64,000 nt of DNA. It comes from Pseudisothecium myosuroides (Eukaryota > Streptophyta > Bryopsida > Hypnales > Lembophyllaceae). A program made the translations under genes and the position numbers. The stretch spans positions 14,756,001-14,820,000 of the forward strand of contig OX637296.1 of the NCBI GenBank assembly GCA_951799445.1, read 5' to 3'. Within the stretch, counting starts at the first letter, position 1. Every line of letters begins with the position of its first letter. The notes under the pieces were generated by a model, which ran no database searches, had not been told where the DNA came from, and saw nothing but the letters and a program-made list of their open reading frames with translations. Below, piece after piece: positions 10,969-21,751 of the stretch.

Positions 10969-11530
10969 TTAATTTGATAATGAAGACAATAAGTTCTCAC
11001 AAATGCTATAGGATGATATGATCAGATAAGCTACAAAAAACTATAGTATATCTTGCTTAATCCTTTAAGGACACAGCCCCACATGATTAAGGTAGTCACC
11101 AAAATTGTTATGATTATTAGACCAATAGGTGCATTTTTTGTTTCTATAGTGAACAATGAAGTCATCCATTAACCACTTTTTGGCCTCAACATCCTTCAAG
11201 CGCCAAAAAATGATTGTAGGATGACTTTGCAATAGTATTGCATGACAAAGAAAGAATATTTTTCATCCAAACTCTTTTGGAAAGCTGCTTGAACAAATTT
11301 TGGAGCTCACAATGTTAGAAAATCTCTTATTTTAGTATAGTTGACTTTTTTAAAGAAGAAGATGCTACAAAAACATATCATCAAAAATTGTCTTTTTAGT
11401 GTATTTTGGAGACTTGTACTTCTTTGCTTTTGATTTCAATTTGAGCCCGATACTTTATTTATAAATGATTTGAGTCCAACTAATGTATTGAAGCTAATAA
11501 AGTTTAGTTCTTATCCCAATTTGAAATATC

Positions 11531-11578
11531 GAAAATTCCTAAAATTCCAATTCAAAAATTGGAATTTTAGGAATTTTC
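11531..11578. repeat. Perfect 21 bp hairpin
   Basis: A 21 nt arm at 11531-11551 (GAAAATTCCTAAAATTCC...) is followed by a 6 nt loop TCAAAA and an exactly complementary arm at 11558-11578. The equivalent site at about 28480 has only one arm, so the second arm arose later, probably by a template-switch copying event. Confidence 0.85.
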
Positions 11579-11604
11579 AAAATTGGTTGCAATTTGAACT
11601 TTGG

Positions 11605-11760
11605 ACCTACTATCTAGTCTATTAATTTCTAATTATAGAATGGAACAAAATTTTAGTTCACTCTACACTATACTAAACTATCCAGTCTATTAATTTCCTA
11701 ATTATAGAATGGAACAAAAATTTAGTGCACACCGTCAGTGATGCTCTACACTATATTAAA
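11605..11760. repeat. Two-copy tandem repeat, about 85 bp unit
   Basis: The block AGTCTATTAATTTCTAATT...ATAGAATGGAACAAAA...TCTACACTATA occurs twice in tandem (about 11613 and about 11685 onward), with small differences. It lies inside the composite TTAA-type element. Confidence 0.65.
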
Positions 11761-12040
11761 CAACTCTAGTCAAACTTTTAAGTTTTTAAATTTTGTTTCA
11801 TTTTTTATATGAATTTTCTTCACTATTTCTTAAAAAATTCATAGTAATTTCAAATTTGCATGAAAAAATCTGAATGAACTAAACATCTGAAGAAGACATA
11901 TAATTTCATGTCTAAAACAAATTGCAAAATTTTACATTCATAAAAAGGCACAACATGGAAGTAAATATAGTCAAAAAAATTGAAGTGGTAGTAGATCCAT
12001 CCTTTAGGGGTTAGTGAGGTTCAAATTGACCTTTGAAGTA

Positions 12041-12521
12041 CCGTACGTTGGGGTCAGGTTCGTAAGACCCCATACGAAATAATTTCTTTTTGGCCAAATA
12101 CCCACTTCGTTATTCAATTTTAGAATTTATAAATTTTCGTTCTATTTTATACTGAATTATTCGCGGACTTTAGTGCAAAGCACTATAGCTTAACTACACT
12201 ACACTGCCACTAGTTCCACTTTTAATTAATTTTGTGGGACCACATGTGGGTCTTCCATATTTTGAGGTGGCTTTACTCAACGTTCACTGCAGAATTCTCG
12301 GCGTCTTTATTACTATCGACAATTTATAAAGCAATCATTTTTGTATGCATGTTATTTTTCATTTTTCATTTTTCATCATTTTTTTCAAATTTCATTTTAT
12401 TTCCATGAATATTTTCTACAATGTTCATATACACCGTGTTATAATTTTTGAAAATTTCATTTCATGCCCTACTTATTTTTATTTTTATTTATTTTTTAAC
12501 GAATCTGACCCGAGCGTAGGG
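12041..12521. mobile_element. Family Q element, copy 2
   Basis: The terminal inverted repeats are CCGTACGTTGGGGTCAGG and, inverted at the right, CCTACGCTCGGGTCAGA, continuing as TTCGT. The first about 28 bp at each end pair with a few mismatches. Related to the element at 25287-25443. The interior is AT-rich with TTTTTCATTTTTCATTTTTC repeats near 12353 and no open frame. The target duplication is not resolved. Confidence 0.5.
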
Positions 12522-12612
12522 TAATCACGAAGAACTCTTCCAATGGCTTTTTACCACATAATTTCTCACTCATTCAAATCAATGTTTGACTTTTTTTTTA
12601 AAACACTTTCTA

Positions 12613-13350
12613 TAGGTGATTGCGCGAAACACTTGTACTATTTTCTATCACACGTTGCGTGGTGATTAGTTTTTTGGCTATAACTTTTGCGTTTTGACTC
12701 CAAATGATTCAAAATTTGTAATAAGGTACTTATGACTATTGTACACCTTGTCTAATTTTTTTGGAATTTTGAAAAAATGTTTTATGATTTAATAATAGAC
12801 CCCAATATTATGTCACAAATGCCAATTTGGGGGATTTTAGTACTATTTAGTATCCATAAAAATGAATTTAAAGTTGAAATTTGGAGGAAATGGTCTTCTA
12901 GAAGACTTGTAGCTAATGTCCAAAGGAATTCTAAAATACTTAATTTAATATGGTCTAGAAGTCCACAAAGTGAGCCTCTTTCTACTTGCATTTCAAAACA
13001 TATAAAAACTTATTTTGGTGGGTTTTTTGGTGAATGACCATCTCCATAGAGTTTCTATAAATGTCCAATTTTTATTTATTTTTATTTAAGTTTTTTACTA
13101 TTTTTTATTAATTAAAAAATTGAAATATCTATTTAATTGAGACTGGGCACTTTTCTAATTCTCCTACTTAGAGAATCTTTTAATGAATTTCCTTTGGTGG
13201 TTTCCTTTATCTTAAAGGTGAATACATTGGCTATATTTTTTAATGTTTTTTTAAAAATTGATTTCCTAATTTTAAAGTACTCTAGAAAAGATTGTGAGTA
13301 CTGTTGCAAAACGCAACAAATAGTATAGGTGTTTCATGCAATCACCCCTA
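12613..13350. mobile_element. Family N element (738 bp, TA-flanked)
   Basis: Left TAGGTGATTGCGCGAAACAC pairs with right TGTTTCATGCAATCACCCCTA. TA is present on both sides (12611-12612, 13351-13352). Subterminal CTATTT and AACGCAAC/GTTGCGT words also pair. An open frame of 86 codons at 12777-13037 and its minus-strand shadow resemble no transposase I know. It carries a clear copy of the shared CATAACTTTTG/TCCAAATG core (CTATAACTTTTGCG...CTCCAAATG). Confidence 0.65.
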
Positions 13351-13512
13351 TATGATGAACTTGATAAAATTGAGATAAATAATATATATTTATAAAAATG
13401 TAAGCAAAAATATAGCAAAAATCAATCATATAAAGAAAGAAATTTTTAAGCAGTTTGAAGTTTCTACATGATGAATTTGAAGTTCAACTCAAAATGCTTA
13501 GAGTTGTATACA

Positions 13513-13794
13513 AGGTAGGTACATCCAAAATTGCACCCTGACTAAAACAACCATCATCACTCGGTGTACATCTCCAAAGTCAATATGTACTTATATGGAA
13601 GAAACGATTTTAGAACATCTACCGAAAAACACTTTGACTCTTCATAACTTTTGCATACAGTATCCAAATGTCGCATTCTTTGATGCGTTGATCCCTCCTT
13701 TCACTTGCCAACGAGAAAATATGAAAAATTTATTAGTCTAATAATAGTAACTACGCACAGTAGCAGAAAGTGGCGGTTTGGGAGGTACCCACCT
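13513..13794 (+). mobile_element. Family B element B2 (282 bp)
   Basis: It begins AGGTAGGTACATCC and ends GGTACCCACCT followed by TA. It holds the full family B block order, including a complete core (TCATAACTTTTGCATACAG then TATCCAAATGTCGC). The left neighbour is CA rather than TA, a point change. No open frame. Confidence 0.78.
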
Positions 13795-13796
13795 TA

Positions 13797-14160
13797 ATGA
13801 ATCATTGAACATTGCAATATAATTGTGGAGGTGACATGTTGTGATTATAAACTACTAAAATTTTCTAACTGTTTACTGTGTGTATGCAAGCTACAGTGGG
13901 TCTGAAATGCACGTCAATAAGGAGATCAGCATCTGAAATGAAATAATGGGACCTTGCAGCTGATGTTCAGGAAAGTGGAGATAATATATCTCAACTTACC
14001 TTCTAAGGAATACCATGGATGTCTGAAATTGAACTGTACGCGACTCAAATTGCGCAATCACATGCATCTCTCATTGAATCGTACACAACGCAAATTGCTC
14101 AAGCACATGCTTTTCTTACTGAATTGTGCAGGCACAAGTAGAAACAAGGTCCATTAAGTT
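13797..14160. other. Intergenic spacer
   Basis: Nothing recognisable as a gene. Repeated ACTGAATTGTGC, GAATCGTACAC and GAACTGTACGCGAC words (14030-14130) look like diverged, earlier units of the minisatellite that follows. Confidence 0.3.
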
Positions 14161-14455
14161 AGACTAAGTGTGTTTGAAGTTGAAACATATCACACATCGA
14201 ATACATATCTCAAATGGAACCAACTATATGTGTTTCAAATTGAAGCATATCACACATAAAATACGTATCTCAAATGGAACCAATGTGTCTCAAATTGAAA
14301 TATATCACACATCAAATATGTATCTGAAACTGAAACATAACACATGTACATCAAATATGTATCTCAAATTGGAGCATATCACACATTGAATATGTATCTC
14401 AAATCCGAGTAGCAAAATCATACATCAAATACATATCTCAAATTGAACCCCACAG
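14160..14455. repeat. Minisatellite, about 50-57 bp unit, roughly five copies
   Basis: The unit contains CATATCACACAT, AAATATGTATCTCAAATT and GAACCAA in fixed order and repeats from about 14168 to 14450 with point changes and one shortened unit. An open frame (14168-14389) runs through it because the units keep a related phase. Periodic His/Ile/Ser-rich reading of a satellite is not evidence for a gene. Confidence 0.8.
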
Positions 14456-14560
14456 TGCACATGTCTCAACTCTCCAACTATTCCTTAGATTCTACATGAT
14501 TTTCCGATATCTTGGGATTAAAAATCAGAACCCCACAGCGGCCGTGCAACCATCGAATGA

Positions 14561-15007
14561 ATGACTCAAGCAAGCGTGCAACTTGTGCAACGTACGTACC
14601 ATGATCTCCCGGCCACGACAAACCAAAGAGTTAGTGATGTCTGCTTTTTGGACGACACTGCACGGATCGGTGGGATGGATTCCAAGACACCTCGATCGGT
14701 CCATAAGTTTTGTTGCCCTAGCGGAGAAGAACTCTCCATAATAATCATTGCCTTTGCCATTCAGCTATTTGCCATTCGGCCATTGTGGTACGGTGGACGA
14801 CATACGTCGCTCTCGTTGTCTGTTTTAAATGTTTACTTGTTATGCACCGCCTCTCAATTCAATCAAACCGACCTCGGCTTTAGTTATTCCTTCTGTCACA
14901 CTCACTCAGCCAAACGGGCATCCTTCCTTCCATCGGCCTCCGTCCACGAACATATGTCCAATTTAAATCAATGGCTGGTAGATTGGTCACTCTTGCTTGA
15001 GCCTTGA
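14561..15007 (+). other. Low-copy, GC-balanced segment with a 148-codon open frame
   Basis: About 14530-15200 stands out from the repeats by composition and by having no copies elsewhere in the window. The frame starts at an ATG and reads MTQASVQLVQRTYHDLP, with a hydrophobic patch (IIIIAFAIQLFAI) near residue 60. No known domain is visible and a minus-strand frame overlaps. It could be an exon or chance; the case for a protein is weak. Confidence 0.2.
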
Positions 15008-15031
15008 GGACCTGGTCGTGCAGTACGGTAT

Positions 15032-15075
15032 ATTTATTTTTATTTATTTTTATTTTTATTTGTTTTTGTTTTTGA
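15032..15075 (-). mobile_element. Micro-retroposon consisting only of an A-rich tail (44 bp)
   Basis: A T-rich stretch of TTTA and TTTTTG units (A-rich on the minus strand) is bracketed by the exact 13 bp direct repeat TGCAGTACGGTAT (15019-15031 and 15076-15088). Tail plus target duplication indicates LINE-type retroposition with almost complete 5' truncation. Confidence 0.7.
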
Positions 15076-15088
15076 TGCAGTACGGTAT

Positions 15089-16138
15089 TTGACCACCACC
15101 ATGGGACACCCGCTTGGTACTCTGTACGTATGAGGTGATCGAAGAAGAACGTACTGTCACCACCAACAAAGTTGCAGCCTCGGCCTCATTTATCGCACAT
15201 GCAATTGATAGGCCCCCCACGTCTTGATTTTTTTTTGCTCAATTCTGTCAAAAACCTTTCTTGTCTGAACCATCATTCAAGCACAAAAAAAACTACAGAC
15301 TCCCTGTCCGTTGTGAAATAAAAGTGTCCATGTTCGAAACTCTCGTTGTTTTTTATCAGTAGTTTTCTGTACGTTGTGCGAAACTCTTGTTGTTTTCATC
15401 AGTAGTTTTCTGTACGTTGTGCGGAGGCTTTCTTGGGCCTGAATTTACGTAGGTTGCCATGAACACATACAATGCTCGCTCTTCATTGCTTGTAGTGATA
15501 TAAAGTTTGGACACTTTTGAGTTTACAATATGATCAATGGATTTGGTATTAAAAAAAAACATGAGGTTCCAATGTGGACACTTATTTTGGGTTGGAGGGA
15601 GTATTTCACAAAGTTTGCCACTTGTTTCTCTGAATGACTGTGTTGACTAGTTGGTTGGCATGGCAAGGTCTCTTACTTCACTAACTTTTTATTGTAGTCC
15701 TCTACCAAAATTGAGGACGAACACATCATCTTGTACATCAGTAAGACTTTCAATTGAATTGAAAATTCCTTTGAACATGAATCTCGCAGCATTGGTAATG
15801 GAATAACAAATTTCATCTCTCTACAGAACCTGACCCAACTCATTAAGTTCAAAAAATTGGTTCCATGCCAATCTACATAACGACAAGTTCAAGTTTCAAG
15901 ACAAACATGTGGCACTTGAATTTCTGGTGGGTCGGTTGACAAAATTAATAAATGATTTCAGATTCAAAGAAACAACTTGCCATTACATGTGGGTATCATC
16001 CAGCCTATTTCAGTATACGCAGATCATTCCTCTACATCATTCTAGTTTTTTTATAAGTTCCAATCACACAAAATTGGTTGTTTTATTGCCGAATTTGTGT
16101 CTGCTTCTAATATTTCTCCCAATTTGGCAATCTACATA
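15089..16138. other. Intergenic sequence, no gene seen
   Basis: Contains a diverged direct repeat of AGTAGTTTTCTGTACGTTGTG (about 15358 and 15401). Open frames are short. A 76-codon frame at 15909-16139 has no distinguishing features. Confidence 0.3.
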
Positions 16139-16410
16139 AGGTAGGTACACCTATGTGTGCCACTGACTTTAAACCGCCATCTTTACGATGTGTACATCTC
16201 CAAAATCGGTTCTGGACCTATGTGGAAGAAACCATTTTAGAACCAAACTTTGTTCCTGAATAACTTTTGCATACAGTATCCAAATGTTGCGTTCTCTGGT
16301 GCGTTGGAACCTTCTTTCACTTGCCAACAAGAACATATGAAAAGCTGACCAGTCTAATAGTAATAACTAGGCTCAATAGCAAAAAGTGGCAGTTTTGGGT
16401 GTACCTACCT
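16139..16410 (+). mobile_element. Family B element B3 (272 bp), well preserved
   Basis: AGGTAGGTACACC and GGTGTACCTACCT form perfect 13 bp terminal inverted repeats, flanked by TA (16137-16138, 16411-16412). The interior runs through AAACCGCCATC, TACATCTCCAAAATC, GGAAGAAACCATTTTAGAA, AATAACTTTTGCATACAG, TATCCAAATGTTGCG, CACTTGCCAACAAG and AGCAAAAAGTGGCAG. TA duplication and size fit a Tc1/mariner-type MITE. Confidence 0.85.
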
Positions 16411-16815
16411 TAGTGAGGCGGGTGCTTGAATTTGCATTGTTAAACCGAGATGGAATGGCTCAATCATGCCAAGGATGCGTGATGCTTTATATCTCCAGTT
16501 GATTGGCACCGAGATCGCTATCATTGCCGTCGCGATTACTTGTGTCGAGCGTTTCATTTGTAGCATAAAGCCAGTGTTGCATTATTGTGAAAGCTACAGA
16601 TGAGAAAGACGGAGCTCGGAATTCAGGGTCAATTGGGGTCAATGAGCGAGGGAGTGTCACTCTCTGTGGAGTTGACAACAACTATCTGTTGGTGCTCCGG
16701 CCATGCACATGAGGAAAGCAAAAAAGCCTTGATGAAACGTAACTGTCAAGTTCAAGCATTTTTGTGTAGATAAGGTGGAAGTACCTGTTTCTGAGAACTT
16801 GAGCATTTCAGCCTA

Positions 16816-17132
16816 AGGTAGGAGGTCCATCAAGCGACCATCTAAGCACTGAAACTGAATTTTGGGGAGGTAAAACATCTTGAAATATTTTCCAGTAAAT
16901 TTTCCTTGAAAGACAAGTGGAATTGACATCTAACGCAAGTCGTTTCATATTTTTTGGACCTTTGTGGAATTAGTTACAAATTTTTGAAGTTGGAAAACAA
17001 GTGGTCATTTGTGGTCATCAAAAGCAACCACCTCCTGAAATGTGCGTAGTTGGTACATTGAAGAAAGCAAAATGTACCCACTCTGAGTCATGTTTGCTTT
17101 TAATGCCCGGTTGGAGTTTGAACCTCCTACCT
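16816..17132 (-). mobile_element. Family C element C3 (317 bp)
   Basis: Ends are AGGTAGGAGGTCC and the inverse of AGGTAGGAGGTTC, with TA duplications (16814-16815, 17133-17134). In reverse orientation it has AACCACCTCCTGAAATGTGC, TAGTTACAAA and CATATTTTTTGGACC, as in the other C copies. No coding capacity. Confidence 0.82.
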
Positions 17133-17202
17133 TATACAATGTGGGAATTTTGTTGAGAAATTGAGCTGAGTGTGTGCAAACGTAATTAAGGATGAGGAAG
17201 AA

Positions 17203-17204
17203 TG

Positions 17205-17236
<32 letters not shown>
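17203..17236. repeat. Poly(A) tract of about 30 nt
   Basis: A near-pure A run lies between AAGAATG and ATTCTCCCCAAGAATG. The AAGAATGA word on both sides hints at a short target duplication of a retroposed tail, but it is only 8 bp and could be chance. Confidence 0.5.
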
Positions 17237-17488
17237 CTCCCCAAGAATGAATATTTTATTCAATATAAATGTGGATTTTTCATTCAGCCCCATTCCGGTT
17301 TTATAGACTCACCTATTATGGTTAGCTTCGGCACTTCTCTCTAAGCAAGGAAGGAAGAGAGATGAGTGGACAAGAAGGTACAAACAAAGAGTCTATTTCA
17401 ATTAACTGTGCATCCAATTGTTGTTGACAGTAGGTCACCCTATATCCCCCCAGAATGGGATTATTGGAAATGGGTACTTCTTCCTTAA

Positions 17489-18421
17489 CCCCTAAAGGAC
17501 CGTTGTCCCTTCGGGGGACAAATGCGTTTTCGGGCAGGTACCTACGGGCTGAAATTTTCTCCTGATTTTTTGAAACTTTTTTTGGAAATAGAAAAACTGA
17601 CAAGCTTTGTGGGAATATAATTTTTTTCACAATCAGTGCCCGGGAAAAAAAGCTATGACCAAATAAGCTCAAAATAGGGGACGGCGGGCAGCTTGGGCAG
17701 CAAGAAAAAAATGGACAAAAATTTGAATTTTTTTTTAAAATATTTTTTTTCTCATAGATTATATTTTTGTCTATCTGGAAAGCTTTGATTCATTTCATTT
17801 GGATATGTTATGAGAAAGTTATGGACATTCTTGTTTTTCGGGCAGTTAGAGCATTTTTTTGAAAAAAATAACTTGTAGGATTCATTTCTGAATGCAATTT
17901 TTCAAATTTTTCAAATTTTTTTTTTTGCATGATTTAGTTTACTTGCTAGAACAATCTCACCATTCGGATTAGTGCATTTTAATTCCATCTAAGAGATATG
18001 AATATTTTAGATTTTCCTTCTATCTTGTACCTACTTCTACTTAACAATTTTTTTAAGAATGATAATTAAGTTTTTTTTATTTTTTATTTTTTTCCTAGAC
18101 TCTCAACTCAATTCTCCACTATAAAGATTTAAAGCTCAAAACTCTGTAGTGCAAAAATTTTAAGTTAAAAATGTTTAAAGTCAAAAAATCTAGTCCTGCA
18201 ATGTGCTGAAAAACTTGTTTTTTTCACTTCAAACGCAGATATCTTGCAATCTGTGCGGTCAAAAATTCTGAAATTTTTTCCACACATTCTCATACTAGTT
18301 AAGTGTAAGATCCTACGGTTAGATGTGAAAAAAAACAATTTTCAATTTTTTTTACGTTTTGCTATAGAAATGGCAGTTTTTAGTGTTTTTTGGCAAAAAA
18401 AAGGCCTCGGTCATTTAGGGG
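17489..18421 (+). mobile_element. Family A element A3 (933 bp)
   Basis: Starts CCCCTAAAGGACCG, ends GGTCATTTAGGGG, with TTAA at 17485-17488 and 18422-18425. It is collinear with A1 over its whole length (GTTGTCCCTTCGGGGGAC, CGGGCAGG, GTGCCCGGG, GTTTTTCGGGCAGTTAG, GGATTAGTGCATTTTAATTC). Open frames at 17322-17672 and 18244-18510 extend across or beyond its edges and are not genes. Confidence 0.82.
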
Positions 18422-18799
18422 TTAACATATACACTTTTTTGAAGGTAAGATCATTCAAAACCAAACCAAAGTTTATAACATTCATCATTGTGCATTGGTT
18501 AGGTATTTAGGTATGATTTTTAGTCATGTATCGAAAATAAGGGTACTCATGGGCAATTTCTTAAAAATGGCGATATTTTTTTTAAATGGCATGAAAACAA
18601 TTCAAAACGGCCGTCATGAAATTCATACCTGTCCTAGATGGTTCAGAACAGCCGTCCTGAAATCTATACCAGTCCTAGATGGTAAAAATGGCACACTGTC
18701 AAAGTGGCACTTGGAATACCGCCATTTTATCGAAATTGCCCATACTCTCTCTCTATCCCAAGATGATTTTTGGGTTGGACAATATGTTTCTATTTTTAA

Positions 18800-19365
18800 C
18801 CCCTAAAGGACCATGAGTGCAAATTTTGAACAATGAATGAACGGAAACATGTCCCAAACTCAGAGAAATGTGTTTTTTCATCCATCAATTTTTTTTCAAG
18901 ATTCTTATATTAGTTCTTTAATATATGTATGTTTCAGATTATGAAGATTTTGCTTTGCAAATATTCTATAATTCAAAGGGTATCAGGAAGTCTAGCCTCA
19001 AAAAGTAACTTTTTCAGTTCAAAAAATGACCCTTCAAAAATGACTTGAATCAAAAAATCAAATAAAAATCTTCAAAAATCACTATAATTAGAACTCAATA
19101 TTTTAAACTTATAGGAAAAAAAATATTTTAAAAATCATAAATATTCAATCTACAATTGATTTTAGAAGGAATTTCCAATTTCTGGCTTCAAATTTTATTG
19201 AAAAATATTGGTATGTGTTTTTGTTGATCTAACGTATGGATGTGATCTATAAATAGCATTTTAACTATTGTTTGAAAGTCATCATAAAAATATTCTTCTA
19301 AGTTCCATTTTATAATAGATCTTTGCAATTTGGAAAATTTGGACATCCCTCTGGTCCTTTAGGGG
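18800..19365. mobile_element. TTAA-flanked element A4 (566 bp, divergent interior)
   Basis: It begins CCCCTAAAGGACC and ends GGTCCTTTAGGGG between TTAA sites (18796-18799, 19366-19369). Most of the interior differs from the 930 bp copies. The block TTATGAAGATTTTGCTTTGC is also found at about 25655, where only a fragment survives. It is a separate subfamily using the same ends. Confidence 0.75.
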
Positions 19366-19910
19366 TTAAGGCTGAAAATAACATTATTTCAACCTCTTTT
19401 GAGTAGTGAGTAGAGTTCAATGCACTCCTAGTGTCATAAAACTTTGAGTTTTGAAGCCCTTTTCAAAGTGTAATTTCAAGTATTAAAGTGGAATTTTCTG
19501 GGCATTTTCAAAAAGCACTAGTGGTCACTTAATTGTTGAGGGTCAAGTTGTCATTTTGTCGGCAATTAGTATGGGCTCAGGACCATGTATGGCATTGAGT
19601 CCATGCTATCTTCCAAAAAGGCCTAGAGCTTCATTTTTTTCAATCAGGCAACATTGAACGAGATGCAAAAAACAAGAATGACTCTACTCATAGACTAATG
19701 TTTACGTTACATACACAATAAAAAAAACTTTGATAATTTGCACACATAGTGTTGATTGACCCCTATAGTCATTTCTGCTCTTAGAATTGCCGCTAGCCCC
19801 CCTTCCTCCCACATCACAACATGTAGTGACTACAACTAGAAGATCATTCTAGAACAAAAAATAAAACATAACCGGAAGATCATTTAGTGACAAAGGGAGT
19901 ACTAATTTAA

Positions 19911-20048
19911 CCCTAGAAAGAAGTGCCCCCCGACCAAGATAGTCACTAAAATATCCCAATTATTGAAACAATAGGTGCATTCTTTGTTTCTACAATTAAC
20001 AATGAAATCATCCTTTGGACCTTTCAAGTTTGCAACGTCCTTACACAG
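19911..20048. mobile_element. Family O mini-element (138 bp, TTAA-flanked)
   Basis: CCCTAGAAAGAAG after TTAA (19907-19910), ending GTCCTTACACAG before TTAA (20049-20052). The interior has AGTCACTAAAATA, CAATAGGTGCATTCTTTG and AATGAAATCATCC, shared with 38995-39115 and with the left part of the composite element at 11061. Confidence 0.55.
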
Positions 20049-20169
20049 TTAAAGTGTGAAGTCTAAAAACTACATTTGAAAATTGTATGCAAAAGTTATA
20101 AGCCGGTCAAAATTGAGTTGGTTGGCTTTCCAAATCTACATCCTAATTTCAATGTCTTGGTGAATGTTG

Positions 20170-20571
20170 AGGGAGACGACCCATTTCTGATCACTTAAGC
20201 AATTCAGCATATCTAATGTACGGGTATGGTGAGGGAAAAAATTTCTCCGTTTAGATAAATAGATTCAAAAACAAAACTACCATGAATTTTTTTGTGAAGA
20301 TTATGTTCAACCTATTTTTGTTATACAGGTCACCCTATTTCCAACTGTAGGCTGGTTACAAAATTGGCAATGCTTCAATGCAGGTGAAAATTGTAGCCTC
20401 CAATGTACATCTTGTGATCAATCTATGCTTTCAATGTACACCTCTCCAATATTTGTGTTTCCTCTACTCACAAATATCTATGTGAGTTGTCACCTAAACC
20501 ACCAGCTGATCAGAAACAAAGCAGTCTAACTAGCAAAAATGGGTGGCTAATCAAAAATGGGTCGTCTCCCT
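20170..20571. mobile_element. Family M inverted-repeat element, copy 1 (402 bp)
   Basis: The left terminus AGGGAGACGACCCATTTCTG pairs with the right CAAAAATGGGTCGTCTCCCT. The interior includes TTTCTCCGT, GAATTTTTTTGTGAAGATTA and CCTATTTTTGTTATA, also present at 53163-53525. The target duplication is not obvious. No transposase. Confidence 0.65.
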
Positions 20572-20687
20572 TATACAATGAACATCTATTTATTATCCAA
20601 ATTTGATAGGGTACGTTTTTGCACACATTTGATTTTCATCCTACCTCAATCCTTCTTTTGAGTACTTTCTTCTTTTCTTCAGGTATA

Positions 20688-20989
20688 AGGTAGTAGGTTC
20701 ATAAAGCGACCGGGCTGCAAAAACGATTATGGCACAAAGGCACATTTTTCTTTCTTCCATGTACTAGCAATGTACATTTCAGGAGGTGGTCGCTTTTAGT
20801 GACCACTGCGTTTCAACTTCAAAAATTCATAACTAATTCCACAAAGGTCCAAAAAATATGAAACGACTTGGATTAGATGCGAATTCCATTTTTCTTCCTC
20901 CTAAAATTTACTGAAAATTGTTTCAAGGACTTTAGCTTCCCCAAAATGGCAAACAGCTCTTAGATGGTCGGTTTATGAGCCTACTACCT
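20688..20989 (+). mobile_element. Family C element C2 (302 bp)
   Basis: AGGTAGTAGGTTCATAAAGC is matched by the inverse of GGTTTATGAGCCTACTACCT; TA flanks both ends (20686-20687, 20990-20991). The interior has AGGAGGTGGTCGCTTTTAG, CATAACTAATTCCAC, GGTCCAAAAAATATG and AAACGACTTGG, the C version of the shared core. Confidence 0.85.
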
Positions 20990-20991
20990 TA

Positions 20992-21386
20992 TGTATGTTG
21001 CGCTCTCATTTACAACAGCCATACTTAACTTATTAGATAAGCTTGAGAAGAGTCATGGATTCGACATGTGCAACTAAATAATGAAGGACTTTGGATGACT
21101 CTATTATAAGCAACAATGTCAATGAATCTCAAGAAGAGACTTGCTCCCAGTAGTCATGATCAATGGCAAACTAATGGTCAGGATCAGGATCTGCAAATCC
21201 ATTCCTCAGTCCTTTGAACAGAGTGACTCCGCTGAATTTTGAGTCCAAGTTTCCGAATCTTATCAACAACCGCATTGACACTGCACAACATGACAAATTA
21301 GGGTTTGTTTGGAGTGGACAAATTGTTACAGTCACTCCGTTCTTGTCTAGTGACAAAGTATTACATTGAAATTCTAATAGATTATA
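20992..21386. other. Short unique segment, no gene assigned
   Basis: A mostly low-copy stretch. Its last about 50 bp (GACAAAGTATTACATTGAAA onward) is duplicated at 27345-27386, also immediately left of a family B copy. The minus-strand open frame at 21171-21356 has no recognisable content. Confidence 0.3.
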
Positions 21387-21671
21387 AGATCAGTACCCAA
21401 AATCCACCATTTTTGCTTGCATGCCTAGTTACAATTATTAGACTGGTCAAATTTTCATATTTTTTTGTTAGCAAGTGAAAAAAGGGTCCAACGCACTAAA
21501 GAACACGACATTCAGATACCGTATGCAAAAGTTATAAAGGGTCAAAGTTTTTTTTGGTAGAGGTTCTAAAATTGTTTCTTCAACATAGGTACATGTAGAT
21601 TTTGGAGATGTACATAGAGTAATGATGGCAGTTTTAGATAGGGCGCTAATTTGCAATTGGTATACGCACCT
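21387..21671 (-). mobile_element. Family B element B4 (285 bp)
   Basis: Reverse orientation. TA flanks (21385-21386, 21672-21673), left end AGATCAGTACCC (decayed), right end GGTATACGCACCT. It holds CCGTATGCAAAAGTTATAAA, the inverted core. Its left flank and insertion point match those of B5 at 27387, so the two copies descend from one insertion by segmental duplication. Confidence 0.75.
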
Positions 21672-21751
21672 TATCCTAAATAAGAAATGTTGTTGATATG
21701 CTAACTGCTCAAAATCATCCAACCACTGAAATCACTTCATTTTCTCTTTAA

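Larger units (their letters stand above)
11061..12010. mobile_element. Probable TTAA-type element of composite structure
   Basis: The left end is TTAA plus TCCTTTAAGGAC, and the right end CCTTTAGGGG followed by TTAG. The first about 120 bp match family O (19911-20048). The middle (about 11380-11640) matches 28070-28520, which is not visibly bounded by TTAA ends. Either this is one chimeric element or nested fragments. Coordinates are those of the outer termini. Confidence 0.4.

Noticed and set aside
14168..14389. 73-codon frame with repeated His/Ile/Ser blocks
   Set aside because: It follows the minisatellite period; no start context or homologue.
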